A stretch of DNA of 64,000 bases from JALYXI01 sp963716685 (GTDB lineage: Bacteria > Acidobacteriota > Terriglobia > Bryobacterales > Bryobacteraceae), in assembly GCA_963716685.1 (NCBI GenBank), contig CAVQTR010000006.1, forward strand, positions 682,001 through 746,000, given 5' to 3'. The position numbers were made by a program, and so were the translations under genes. Position 1 is the first letter of the stretch, and every line of letters starts with the position of its first letter. Below are positions 28,742 to 37,908 of the stretch, one piece after another. The notes under the pieces are model-generated. The model was given only the letters and a program-made list of their open reading frames with translations, did no database searches and had not been told where the DNA came from.

Positions 28742-29281
28742 ATGCCCGTCGAGGCGCCTACTAAACCCGTTCAGGACAGCATCGGAAAAGTAAACGACGA
28801 GATTGCGGTCGGCTCCGACCTTGAGTTTCAGCGCAAATGGTGGCGAATCGAAAACGCCGTTTGGGTCTTCCTTGCGACGATTTTGATTCTGGACGTCGCG
28901 GGACTGTTCGGCCGAGGATATCTGGCCAAAGCCCATGCCCTGACGCATGACGCTTCTCTGGATATTCATTACGATCGAATCGCGAGACACGGCACGCCGT
29001 CGCGCATGACGGTCCGATTCGGCCCCAACGCCGTTCGCAACGGCAAGGTACAGCTTTGGGTCAGTGAAAGCGTGGTCAGCGATCTGGGCAACACGCGGAT
29101 TGTCCCGGAACCGCTATCGGCCGTCGCCGGCGGCGGCGGAATCACGTATACCTTTCCCGTAACCAGCCTTCCGGCGGCGGCGGTTTTGTCGCTGGAGCCG
29201 GCCGCCATCGGGCCGCAGGCCGTCGCCTTTCGCGCAAGCGGCGCGGAGGAACTGCCACTACATGTATTCGTCATGCCGTAA
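28742..29281 (+). CDS. hypothetical single-pass membrane protein between two DUF421 genes
   Basis: 179 residues. One transmembrane helix at about 41-60 (NAVWVFLATILILDVAGLFG) separates a short cytoplasmic start from a beta-rich outer domain (MTVRFGPNAVRNGKVQLWVS; GGGITYTFPVTSLPAAAVLS). I do not recognise a family. It is flanked 1 base upstream and 12 bases downstream by DUF421 genes on the same strand, so it probably forms a membrane assembly with them. Confidence 0.8.
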   Translation: MPVEAPTKPVQDSIGKVNDEIAVGSDLEFQRKWWRIENAVWVFLATILILDVAGLFGRGYLAKAHALTHDASLDIHYDRIARHGTPSRMTVRFGPNAVRNGKVQLWVSESVVSDLGNTRIVPEPLSAVAGGGGITYTFPVTSLPAAAVLSLEPAAIGPQAVAFRASGAEELPLHVFVMP

Positions 29282-29293
29282 TCAGGAGACTTC

Positions 29294-29740
29294 ATGCCCA
29301 CCGTGATTCGAGCCGTTATCGGCTACTTCTTTCTCTTATTTACCCTGCGCTTCCTGAGTCGCAGACCAGGTGCGCAGATGACTCCGTTTGAGTTTGTCAT
29401 CGTCTTTCTGATGGGCGGCGTGATCATCCTCGCGACGATGGGTCAGGATCGGTCGGAAACCAACGCGATCTGCGGCGTGATCGCGGTGGCGCTGATGCAC
29501 CGGCTGGTTGCCACGCTGAAGCAGCGCTACCCGCGATTTGGAGCGGTGGTGGATGGCGCGCCGGTGGTCCTGATGAAAGACGGAAAGTGGCAGACCGAAG
29601 CCATGGAGAAGATGCGTGTGCAGGACAACGATGTAATGGCGGCCGCGCGTTCGAGCGACGTGAAGACGCTGGACAAAATCAAGTTCGCCATCCTCGAACG
29701 GCAGGGCGCGATCAGCATCATCCAGTCAAAGAGTGACTGA
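29294..29740 (+). CDS. DUF421 (YetF-like) membrane protein, copy 2
   Basis: 148 residues, MPTVIRAVIGYFFLLFTLRF onward. It is clearly paralogous to the gene at 28291: same helices, RRPGAQMTPFEFVIVFLMGG, VVDGAPVVLMKDGKWQTE, AMEKMRVQDNDVMAAARSSD, KFAILERQGAISIIQS. It differs mainly in helix 3. The 3' end overlaps the convergent mqnA by 23 bases. The pair probably arose by duplication around, or insertion of, the middle gene. Confidence 0.9.
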   Translation: MPTVIRAVIGYFFLLFTLRFLSRRPGAQMTPFEFVIVFLMGGVIILATMGQDRSETNAICGVIAVALMHRLVATLKQRYPRFGAVVDGAPVVLMKDGKWQTEAMEKMRVQDNDVMAAARSSDVKTLDKIKFAILERQGAISIIQSKSD

Positions 29741-30473
29741 GCTCGAGAAAGCGCGCGAGGCCCCGATTATGCCTCTCGTGTAACTCGTAAACTATGTGCC
29801 GAGTCAGATAGTCGGTCGCCAGCTGCGGAGGGAAACCGCGTTCCGCCGCCTCGGTCCGCACGATGTCGCCGATGTGCTGCCGGCCAAACTGATATGACGC
29901 TTCAAAGACGGGCTGCGCCTTCTCGGGATTGACGGCGGCGCGCCCGGCCCACACGGCGTACACCATAGGAAGGCCGGTGAGCGCCAGCCACTCCTCGCCA
30001 AGATCATAGACGTGATAGGGCGACGTTGATGGCTCGTAGTGCAGAGCCGGGTCGCCGATAATCAGGGCGGCGTCGGAGCCGACGAGCATGGCGTCTACGG
30101 AAGGCCGGTGCGTGGTGCTGACCGGACGAACGCCGAAGCGTTCCTGAAGAATGATCCGCGCCAGCACGACCGAGGTGCGCGAACTGTCGTCCATCGACAG
30201 TGTTCGGATCTTGCTGGCCGGGACCTTCGAGATCAGGAGAATGCTTCGCACCGGGCCCTCTGAGGCGATGCCAAGACCAGGCACAAATTCCAAACCCTGC
30301 CGGTGCATCTCGATAACAGGAACGAGGCCGATATCAACCTCGCCGCTTTCGAGCGAATGCGCGCAACCCGCTGGCAGTTCGAACCTAAGGTCGAACACCC
30401 CGCGCTGCGGGCCGTGCAGCATTCCCCAGACTAATGGCGAAGTATTGAGATAGCTGACTGCGCTGACGCGCAT
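29718..30473 (-). CDS. mqnA: chorismate dehydratase of the futalosine menaquinone pathway
   Basis: 251 residues beginning MRVSAVSYLNTSPLVWGMLH, the hallmark of MqnA. Further motifs: PAGCAHSLESGEVDIGLVPV, VRSILLISKVPASKIRTLSM, DSSRTSVVLARIILQERFG, AALIIGDPALHY and DLGEEWLALTGLPMVYAVWA. It removes water from chorismate to give 3-enolpyruvylbenzoate, the first step toward futalosine. No mqnB, C or D is nearby. The ATG overlaps the stop of the upstream gene (TAATG). Confidence 0.93.
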   Translation of the reverse strand: MRVSAVSYLNTSPLVWGMLHGPQRGVFDLRFELPAGCAHSLESGEVDIGLVPVIEMHRQGLEFVPGLGIASEGPVRSILLISKVPASKIRTLSMDDSSRTSVVLARIILQERFGVRPVSTTHRPSVDAMLVGSDAALIIGDPALHYEPSTSPYHVYDLGEEWLALTGLPMVYAVWAGRAAVNPEKAQPVFEASYQFGRQHIGDIVRTEAAERGFPPQLATDYLTRHIVYELHERHNRGLARFLELSHSLTG

Positions 30474-31051
30474 TATTCGAGCGAGCCGATGGACGTGCGG
30501 GTACGAGGCATTGGCTTATCGCTGGCCCCGTAATCCGCGGCGGCTTCGCTCGAACTGGCGATATCCTCGGCGCCGCTTCGCTTCAACAAATCCTTAGCCC
30601 GCTTCACCCAGTCTTCGCTGTCGCAGTGGACCGAGAGCAGAATTCCGCCATGCTTGATGTGGCCTTCGTAGCGAACTGCTTCATATTCCGGCATTCCCGC
30701 GCCGACCAGTGCGCCGGTGACTCCGCCGAGTGCGCCCACCGCGCCGACGCCCGCGAGCGCCGCGACAATGGGACCAGCCGCGAGGAACGGTCCGATTCCG
30801 GGAATGGCGAGAGCTCCGATGCCAACCAGCCATCCGAGCGCGCCGCCGAGAATTGCGCCGGAGGTCGCTCCGGTGGCCGCGCCTTCGGGAGCCTTGGTGT
30901 GTTTTTCGTGCGCCAGATCTTTGGAGCCGATGTTTTCAGGAAGCAAAATGGAAATGTCCGTGTTGCGGAAGCCTTCTGACTTGAGCGTATCGACGGCTTC
31001 TTCCACCTGAAGTTGGGTCCGGTACAGGCCGAACACCGAGATATTCTTCAT
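30473..31051 (-). CDS. general-stress-protein-17M-like protein with glycine-rich hydrophobic core
   Basis: 192 residues from MKNISVFGLYRTQLQVEEAV at 31051; an earlier in-frame start adds 7 unlikely residues. The first 60 residues follow the GSP17M-type fold (VDTLKSEGFRNTDISILLPE). A long Gly/Ala/Ile stretch at about 65-125 contains GLY-zipper-like repeats (GATSGAILGGALGWLVG; GVGAVGALGGVTGALVGAG), suggesting membrane association. The tail (HGGILLSVHCDSEDWVKRAK) resembles the family end. Its role is unknown; relatives are stress-induced. The stop overlaps the mqnA start. Confidence 0.75.
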   Translation of the reverse strand: MKNISVFGLYRTQLQVEEAVDTLKSEGFRNTDISILLPENIGSKDLAHEKHTKAPEGAATGATSGAILGGALGWLVGIGALAIPGIGPFLAAGPIVAALAGVGAVGALGGVTGALVGAGMPEYEAVRYEGHIKHGGILLSVHCDSEDWVKRAKDLLKRSGAEDIASSSEAAADYGASDKPMPRTRTSIGSLE

Positions 31052-31182
31052 CTGTCGTGCTCCTTCGGACACTGTTCAATGCACGGGTTATGCCAAAGAC
31101 CAGCCCCTCCTTTAGAGATAGAAGTGATTCGAAGTCTCCGTGCTATTTTCAGAAAGGTGCTTACTCGCACCCGTATGAATTC

Positions 31183-34100
31183 ATGAAGATGGCTCCGTTT
31201 CGTTTCCTTTCCTTTCTGACGATGGCGTTCCTCCCTCTCGCCGACGCTCAGGTGCAGCTGAATCCGGCTCCTACGCGGATTGCCGGACAGGACACCATGA
31301 CTCAATCCGCTCCGAATCTGGTGGAAGGACGAGAGTTTAACGCGCCGCTGGGAATTGCGGTGGATATTTCGCGAAATCCGCCGGCGCTGTATGTAGCGGA
31401 TACGGGAAACAACCGGGTGCTGGGCTTTCGGAATGCGCTGTCCTTTTCAAACGGACAGAAAGCGGACATTGTCATCGGTCAGGCGGATTTCCTTTCCACG
31501 GCCGCGCAGGGTCCGTTTCAGAACGGAGTGAGAAATACCGGACTTTACGCGCCGACCGGCCTGGCCGTTGATGCGGCGGGAAATCTATACGTCGTGGATT
31601 CCGGCAATAACCGGGTGCTCCGCTTCCCTGCTCCCTTTTCGCAGGCGAGCCCGTTCCCGGATCTCGCGATTGGACAGACCAGTCTGAACAGCAACGGAGC
31701 GAATGCCGGCGGGATCTCGCCCGGCACGCTGTCGCTCAACAACTCCGGCGGCGTGTTCCAGGCGTATCTGGCATTCGACGCGGCTGGGAATCTGTTTGTC
31801 GCCGACCCGGGTAACGATCGCGTTCTCGGTTTTCGCGCCGCGGATCTGGCGGCCAAACCGGCGGTCAGCGGACCCATGGCTTTCGTCGTACTCGGCCAGC
31901 TGGATTTCGCCAGCGCGGGGTACAACTCGGGCAATCCCAACACGGGGCTGAATGCCATCAACACCCCGACCGGTCTGGTTTTCGATCAGGCGGGCAATCT
32001 CTACGTTTCCGAATCAACGGCTTCGGCGCGGTCGCGCGTACTAATTTTTAGCCCGCCCTTTACGAATGGTAAGGCTGCCACGCGTCTCCTCGGCGTGGTT
32101 CCCTCGACCGTGGTGCCACAGCCTCTGCCGGTGAGCGAGCAACAATTCGCGGCCTCAGTGGGCTCGCTGTTTCTGCTGAACAACGGCGTCGGCGTGGTGG
32201 ATACGCTGTTTCACCGCCTTCTGGTGTTCAATCCGTTGACGCAGTTTACGTCGAACGTCCTGACGCAGCAGGCGCAGGTGCTTTTCGGGCAAACGAACTT
32301 TTCGGTGGCGCAGCCGAACGAAGGGCTGCCGGAACCGAGCCAGGTAACCCTGCAGAATCCCTCAGCTGTAGCCGCAACGGGTACTCAGATCTTCATCGCC
32401 GATACGGGAAACAACCGCGTTCTGGCGGTTCCCTATTCGGCCAACGCCATTGGCGGCGCGACGGGTGTTCTGGGCCAGGATGCATTCAACTTCAACGCTC
32501 CGAATCTGGTGGAAGGCCGCGAGTTCCGCTTCAGTGGACCTTCAAACAGTCTGGACGCCGGAATCGCCACGGATTTGAGCGGCGCTACGCCTCACCTTTA
32601 TGTAGCGGATACATATAACAACCGCGTCCTTGGCTTCCGCGATCTGCGAACGCTGACCGCCGGCGCGAAAGCCGACCTGGTGATCGGTCAGCCGGACTTC
32701 CAGCACACCGAGCCAAATTATCCGAACAACGACGTGAACCGGCCGACGGCGAACAACCTGCGGGCACCGACCGGGCTGGTGGTGGACGCGGCGGGCAACT
32801 TGTATGTCGCGGACACGGGGAACGGCCGAGTCCTGAGATTTGCGGCGCCCTTCGCCACGGGCCAGAATTTTCCGGCCGCCAACCTGGTGCTGGGCCAATC
32901 GAGCACCACAAGCGCGCCGATCCGCGACGCTTCGGCGGCGACCATGTCGGCTCCCTACGGCCTCGCGCTGGCAAGCAGCAACGGGCTGCTGGTTTCCGAT
33001 CTGGCACTCAACCGGGTGCTGTTTTTCCCGGGCACCTCCAGCACTTTCTCCACCGGAATGGCGGCTTCGCTGGTTTTCGGGCAGCCCAACTTCACCAGCA
33101 GCGTGGCGGCGACCTCGGGCAGTCCGGAGCTCAACCGCTTGACCAGCCCGCACCATATCGCCACCGATACTGACGATCGGCTGTACGTCGCGGACAGCGC
33201 CAACGGCCGCGTTTTGATCTTCGACCGTGCTCCTTCGGCCGGACCGGACCCGCGGGCCGGAACGGCGATTACGGGTTTGAGCAACCCAAGAGGTTTATAC
33301 GTCAGCCCTTCAACCGGGGCTATCTGGATCACGAACGCGGGAGCCAACAGCGTTCTGCAGTATCCGAACTTTAACGCGCTTCTGGTCTCATCCCTGACTT
33401 CCGGCTCCTTCGCGCCGACGGCGAACATCCCGGATTCCGCGCCGCTGGCCGTTGCGCTGGATGCCTTCGGCGACCTGTATACGGCGGACGCGTATAATCG
33501 CGTCCAGATCAACTTCCCTGGATTAACGGCGCTGAACGGGGCCAACTTCGTCCCGAATCAGCCGCTGGCTCCCGGGGTGATCGCGTCCATCTTCGGGTTC
33601 GCGAATCAGTTTGGGACGGCAACGCAGGCCGCTTCGGCTCCGCTCCCCAAACAGCTGGCGAACATCCAGGTGCTGCTGAACAACGAACCGGCGCCGCTGT
33701 ACTACGTCGGAACTAATCAGATCAACTTCATCGTCCCGAACGACGCGCCCACGACGGGCACGGCGGATCTGCTGGTGATGCGGACGGACACGGGCCAGAT
33801 TCTGGGCGACTATCCGGTGCAGATGAACGTAGCCTCGCCGGCAATCTTTACGCTGGGAACAACGGCCGGCGTGGGACAGGTTGCCGCGATCAACCAGGAC
33901 GGAACGATCAACGGGCCTACGCACCCGGCGATCAATAATTCAGTGGTCGCCTTCTATGCGACCGGCGAGGGTTTTGTCCCCGGCGCGCCTCCGGACGGCG
34001 TGGCCGCAACCGGCGCGGTTTCCGCTCCGCAACATATCAACGTCATCATCGGCAGCGTAGGATTCGTCCCCGATGCGAACGTGCTCTACTCCGGCCTCGC

Positions 34101-34272
34101 TCCTGGGCTGCCCGGAGTGTGGCAGGTGAATGTGATGATTCCGAACAACGTCGCTCCCACTTCGACCACCGGGAATCTCACACCGGTGGTGTTCGTGGTG
34201 AATTCCATCGCGAGTAACGGCGTTCCGCCCAACCGGGTGTCGACCACGATGTGGGTCGCGCCGCCGAAATAA
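31183..34272 (+). CDS. secreted NHL-repeat protein with Solibacter-type C-terminal domain
   Basis: 1029 residues from MKMAPFRFLSFLTMAFLPLA, a signal peptide. Repeated blades of the NHL type run through residues about 40-780: LYVADTGNNRVLGFRNA, NLYVVDSGNNRVLRFPAPF, FIADTGNNRVLAV, NLYVADTGNGRVLRFAAPF, RLYVADSANGRVLIFD. The segment SAPNLVEGREFNAPLGIAVD recurs in a second half, showing an internal duplication. The last 230 residues (LAPGVIASIFGFANQFGTAT, LNNEPAPLYYVGTNQINFIV) match the Solibacter C-terminal domain TIGR03437 as I remember it. An exported surface protein is likely; its ligand is unknown. Confidence 0.88.
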   Translation: MKMAPFRFLSFLTMAFLPLADAQVQLNPAPTRIAGQDTMTQSAPNLVEGREFNAPLGIAVDISRNPPALYVADTGNNRVLGFRNALSFSNGQKADIVIGQADFLSTAAQGPFQNGVRNTGLYAPTGLAVDAAGNLYVVDSGNNRVLRFPAPFSQASPFPDLAIGQTSLNSNGANAGGISPGTLSLNNSGGVFQAYLAFDAAGNLFVADPGNDRVLGFRAADLAAKPAVSGPMAFVVLGQLDFASAGYNSGNPNTGLNAINTPTGLVFDQAGNLYVSESTASARSRVLIFSPPFTNGKAATRLLGVVPSTVVPQPLPVSEQQFAASVGSLFLLNNGVGVVDTLFHRLLVFNPLTQFTSNVLTQQAQVLFGQTNFSVAQPNEGLPEPSQVTLQNPSAVAATGTQIFIADTGNNRVLAVPYSANAIGGATGVLGQDAFNFNAPNLVEGREFRFSGPSNSLDAGIATDLSGATPHLYVADTYNNRVLGFRDLRTLTAGAKADLVIGQPDFQHTEPNYPNNDVNRPTANNLRAPTGLVVDAAGNLYVADTGNGRVLRFAAPFATGQNFPAANLVLGQSSTTSAPIRDASAATMSAPYGLALASSNGLLVSDLALNRVLFFPGTSSTFSTGMAASLVFGQPNFTSSVAATSGSPELNRLTSPHHIATDTDDRLYVADSANGRVLIFDRAPSAGPDPRAGTAITGLSNPRGLYVSPSTGAIWITNAGANSVLQYPNFNALLVSSLTSGSFAPTANIPDSAPLAVALDAFGDLYTADAYNRVQINFPGLTALNGANFVPNQPLAPGVIASIFGFANQFGTATQAASAPLPKQLANIQVLLNNEPAPLYYVGTNQINFIVPNDAPTTGTADLLVMRTDTGQILGDYPVQMNVASPAIFTLGTTAGVGQVAAINQDGTINGPTHPAINNSVVAFYATGEGFVPGAPPDGVAATGAVSAPQHINVIIGSVGFVPDANVLYSGLAPGLPGVWQVNVMIPNNVAPTSTTGNLTPVVFVVNSIASNGVPPNRVSTTMWVAPPK

Positions 34273-34277
34273 CCGCG

Positions 34278-35057
34278 TTAATCGCCGCTGATGGCGTGGC
34301 GCCGGACAGCGCGCGCTTTGCCGGTGCATTCATCGACATCGACGATGACCGAATGGAGTTCGATCATGCCTTTGGCCGCTTCCATGCGGACGGGCATGCT
34401 GTTCATGAACCGCCGGACAATCATTTCCTTCTCCACTCCGATAACGGAGTTATAGGGACCGGTCATCCCGGCATCCGTCTGATAAGCCGTGCCGCCGGGA
34501 AGCACCCGGGTATCGGCGGTGGGGATATGGGTGTGAGTCCCGACTACCGCGGAAACGCGGCCATCCAAGTGCCAGCCCATCGCCACCTTCTCACTGGTTA
34601 CCTCGGCGTGAAAATCGACGAAACGAACCCGAATTTCGGGAATGGTCTCGAGTAAATCATCGGCTTTGCGGAATGGGCAATCCGTGTTCGCCATATAAGT
34701 GCGGCCCTGCAGATTGAGAACGGCGCAAGGAATTCCGCTTTTAGTTGCCAGAACTGCGAGACCGGAGCCGGGAACACCCGGCGGGTAATTGGCGGGGCGC
34801 AGCAAGCGGGGGTGAAGCGCCATGTAGTCATAGACTTCCCGCTTATCAAAGCTGTGATTGCCGCCGGTCAGGACGTCGATTCCGAGGCCGAAGAGCTCAT
34901 CGGCGGTGCGAGGCGTAACCCCAAAACCGCCGGCGGAATTTTCAGCATTGGCGATGACGAGATCGATCGACTGAGCGGCGCGAATGTCGCCCAGATGGTC
35001 GGCGACTACGGACCGGCCCGCGGCTCCGAAGATGTCGCCGATGAAGAGAATATTCAC
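34278..35057 (-). CDS. YmdB-like metallophosphoesterase (TIGR00282 family)
   Basis: 259 residues from GTG at 35057 (MNILFIGDIFGAAGR). Metal-binding motifs: GDIFG (Asp8), NAENSAGGFGVT, TGGNHSFDKREVY, DFHAEVTSEKVAMGWHLDGR and VVGTHTHIPTADTRVLPGG. Relatives hydrolyse 2',3'-cyclic nucleotides and affect biofilm and motility. The GTG overlaps the ilvD stop (GTGA), so translation is coupled. It is convergent with the NHL gene (5-base gap). The C-terminus continues into VDECTGKARAVRRH, a normal family ending. Confidence 0.92.
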   Translation of the reverse strand: MNILFIGDIFGAAGRSVVADHLGDIRAAQSIDLVIANAENSAGGFGVTPRTADELFGLGIDVLTGGNHSFDKREVYDYMALHPRLLRPANYPPGVPGSGLAVLATKSGIPCAVLNLQGRTYMANTDCPFRKADDLLETIPEIRVRFVDFHAEVTSEKVAMGWHLDGRVSAVVGTHTHIPTADTRVLPGGTAYQTDAGMTGPYNSVIGVEKEMIVRRFMNSMPVRMEAAKGMIELHSVIVDVDECTGKARAVRRHAISGD

Positions 35058-36722
35058 GCGCCGGAGGTGACCGCGCCTTCCGAAGCGGAGCCCACGAGGG
35101 CAATGTACTTGGCGAAGACGCCGGTTTTGTAATTCGGCGCGGGCGCTTTCCAACCCTCGAGACGGCGGGAGAGTTCCTCGGGGCCGGCTTCGACGTTGAC
35201 CATCCCGGCATCGACATCGATGATGACAGTGTCGCCCTCGCGGACGGCGGCAATGGGTCCGCCGTTGGCGGCCTCGGGGGAGACGTGGGCGATCATGAAG
35301 CCGTGCGTGGCGCCGCTGAAGCGTCCATCGGTGATGAGCGCGACGCTTTCGGAAAGACCGGCTCCGACGATGGCGCCGGTGACGCCGAGCATTTCGCGCA
35401 TGCCGGGTCCGCCGCGCGGCCCTTCGTAGCGGATGATGACGACATCGTTGGGCTGAATGTGGCCGCTTTGGACGGCAGCCATGGCTTCTTCTTCGCGATT
35501 GAAGACGCGTGCGGGACCGCTGTGATAGCGCTTGGCGTGTCCGGCGAGCTTGATGACGCAGCCTTCCGGAGCGAGAGAACCGCGCAGAATCGCGAGGCCG
35601 CCGGTGGTTTTGAGAGGCTGATCGAGGGGACGAATGACCTGCTGGCCAGGCGTTTCGACGGCTTTGGCGGCTTCTTCGCTGAAGGTGTGACCGGTGCAGG
35701 TGATGGCTGAGCCATCGACATAGCCGCCGTCCATCAACCGTTTGGCGATGACGGGAATGCCGCCGGCTTTATCGATATCGACGGCGACGTATTTGCCGCC
35801 GGGTTTGATGTCGACGATGAGCGGGGTGCGGCTGCTGACGGTCTGAAAATCGTCCATCTTGAGTTCGACGCCGCATTCGCGGGCCATGGCCAGCAGATGC
35901 AGGACGGCGTTGGTGGAGCCGCCGCTGGCAGCCACACCGGCAATGGCGTTCAGAAACGCAGTGCGGGTGGCGATGTCGCGCGGCTTCAGATTCCTTGCGA
36001 ACGCAGTTGAGGATGAGCTCGCCACAGCGGAAGGCGACGCCTTCTTTGCGTTCGTCCACCTGCGGGACGGCGGCGGTGCCCATGGGGGAGAGGCCAATCA
36101 GTTCCATGGCAGTGGCCATGGTGTTGGCGGTGAACTGGCCACCGCAGGCTCCGGCACCGGGGCAGGCGTGGTTTTCGATTTCGAGCAGTTCGAAATCAGT
36201 CATCTTGCCGGCGGCATTGGCTCCGACGGCTTCGAAGACATCCTGAATGGTGATGTCGTGGCCCTTGTGGCGGCCGGGCAGGATGGAGCCGCCATACAGA
36301 ACGATACCGGGGATATTGAGACGGAGCAGCGCCATGGCGGCGCCTGGGATGGTTTTGTCGCATGCGACGAGAGCCACGATGCCGTCGAACATGTGGCCGC
36401 GCGCGACGAGTTCGATGGAATCGGCAATCACTTCGCGGCTGACGAGGGAAGCTTTCATGCCTTCGGTGCCCATGGTGATGCCATCGCTGACGGCGATCGT
36501 GTTGAACTCCATGGGGGTGCCGCCCGCGGCACGGATGCCGGCCTTGACGTGAACCGCGAGGTCGCGCAGTTTGTAATTGCAGTTCATCGTCTCGGTCCAG
36601 GTATTGGCGACGCCGATGATGGGCTTGCGCAGATCCTCATCGGTGAAGCCGATGGCTTTCAGAAACGCGCGTGCGGGGGCGCGGTCGCGGCCCTGCGTGA
36701 TGGTATAGCTGTTTAATTTCAT
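35054..36722 (-). CDS. ilvD: dihydroxy-acid dehydratase, broken by one frameshift
   Basis: IlvD/Edd family, branched-chain amino-acid synthesis: removes water from 2,3-dihydroxy acids. First frame: MKLNSYTITQGRDRAPARAF, IGVANTWTETMNCNYKLRDL, IVALVACDKTIPGAAMALLR and ENHACPGAGACGGQFTANTM (iron-sulfur cysteines). Second frame: NAIAGVAASGGSTNAVLHLL to ITDGRFSGATHGFMIAHVSP. Removing one base from the CC at 35993-35994 (GG on the coding strand) joins them as CVRKNLKPRDIATRTAFLNA and gives about 555 residues, the normal size. No other defect is visible, so an error in the sequence is likely. L-arabonate-type dehydratases belong to the same family; a second role near the arabinose genes is speculative. 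Confidence 0.92.
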
Positions 36723-36777
36723 TCGAAGTTAGTAGGTGGCTGCGCCCGGCTGAGCGGTATTTTGCACCTGTTTCAGT

Positions 36778-37615
36778 TTACTTGACTGGTTCGGGCGGGA
36801 AGCGGTTGGGAATGTTGCCCAGGCCGTAATACTGCTGCTGCAGATGACCGCCGACAACGGAAACGATGCGGAAGCCGGACGGGTCGGGACCTATGGGCAT
36901 GCCGATGGGGCCGGTGACGATCATATCGAGCGCGGGTCCTTTGCCTTCGGCATTGCGATGGTAGTGGCCGGCGAGGATGCTGTGGACTCCGAATTCCTCG
37001 AAAAGATGAAGGTACCGGGCGCGGATGGAAGTGGGGATGTTGAAGTACTGGTCGGGCTCGCCGGGGGTGGCCAGGAACCACGGGATGTGCTGGAAAATGA
37101 CGATCTGGAGGCCGGAGGCTTTGGCTTTCGGCAATTCCGAACGAAGCCAATCCTCCTGTTTGGCGGCTTCGGACGCGACTTTCGCGGGGAAGGAGATAAC
37201 GCTGGAATCGAGCACAATTCCGTAGAGTCCTTCGGCTTGGAAGCTGTACCAATCGGGGCCGTAGTTTTTGCGATAGGCGGCGAGAGATTCCGGGGTGGGT
37301 TCATTACCGACGTCGTGATTGCCGGCGACATTGTAGAGCTTGATGGCGGGGTCGAGGCGGGCGGCGATGCGGTGGTATTCGGCGATTTGTGCAGGAGTGT
37401 GCGCATTCGTGAGATCGCCGCAGACGATGACGAACATGGGCTTGAGGCGGTTGGCGTTGGCGATAAAGAACTCGAAGTTAGCGCGTTTCCTGGATGAAAT
37501 TGGCGTCTTTGGCGTACATTCCGAACTGCGGGTCGGAGCCCTGAAGGAAGAAAGGCTGGGCGTGGAGACCGGCGGCGGCGACGAAGACAAGGAGAAGTCG
37601 CGACATCCTCTTCAT
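36778..37615 (-). CDS. secreted metallophosphoesterase (CPPED1-like), one frameshift
   Basis: Calcineurin-type phosphoesterase with a signal peptide (MKRMSRLLLVFVAAAGLHAQ). Metal-site motifs: FLQGSDPQFG in the first frame, then VIVCGDLTN, YNVAGNHDVG, FQHIPWFL and LAGHYHRNAEG in the second. Removing one T from TTT at 37486-37488 joins FIQE to RANFEFFIANANRLKP and gives about 278 residues. The ATG at 37615 has no Shine-Dalgarno because it sits inside an array of 10-base repeats; this start is therefore less sure. The substrate is unknown. Confidence 0.85.
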
Positions 37616-37664
37616 TGTGCGGGATTGTGCAGGATTGTGCACATTGTGCAGGATTATGCACAAT
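37614..37664. repeat. array of ATTGTGC units at about 10-base spacing, ending in an inverted repeat
   Basis: Plus strand: ATTGTGC begins at 37614, 37624, 37634 and 37643, with the variant ATTATGC at 37653. The last exact unit and the inverse TGCACAAT (37657-37664) form an inverted repeat with a 6-base loop. A further inverse half-site, TGCACAA, lies at 37672. The spacing is 10, 10, 9 and 10 bases, close to one helical turn. The array overlaps the proposed start codon of the phosphoesterase. Confidence 0.8.
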
Positions 37665-37849
37665 TCAGCGATGCACAAAGCACCGGATTTGGGCGGAAAT
37701 GGCTCCTGATTTCAGACAGAGAGCCATATGACCACTCATAACATGCGACGAGGGCCGGACAGCCGAGCGAGCGCGGGAAAGCGCTGACAGAACTCAGGAA
37801 ATAAATCTGCCGGCGCCGTGATTTGGATTTTCTTGGGGCGACAAAATCG

Positions 37850-37878
37850 TTGACCCGGACGGGAAACGCGTATATTCT
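37850..37878 (+). promoter_or_regulatory. candidate sigma70-type promoter of the TonB receptor gene
   Basis: TTGACC (37850-37855) and TATTCT (37873-37878) are 17 bases apart. They are followed by GGAGG at 37898-37902 and GTG at 37909, a normal leader of about 25 bases. The region from 37665 to 37849 shows nothing else I can name. Confidence 0.55.
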
Positions 37879-37908
37879 ATGCGCACATTCCCGTTCCGGA
37901 GGTTAGCA

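Noticed and set aside
37614..37664. CRISPR array
   Set aside because: Units of 7 bases at 10-base spacing have no spacers and no cas genes nearby.
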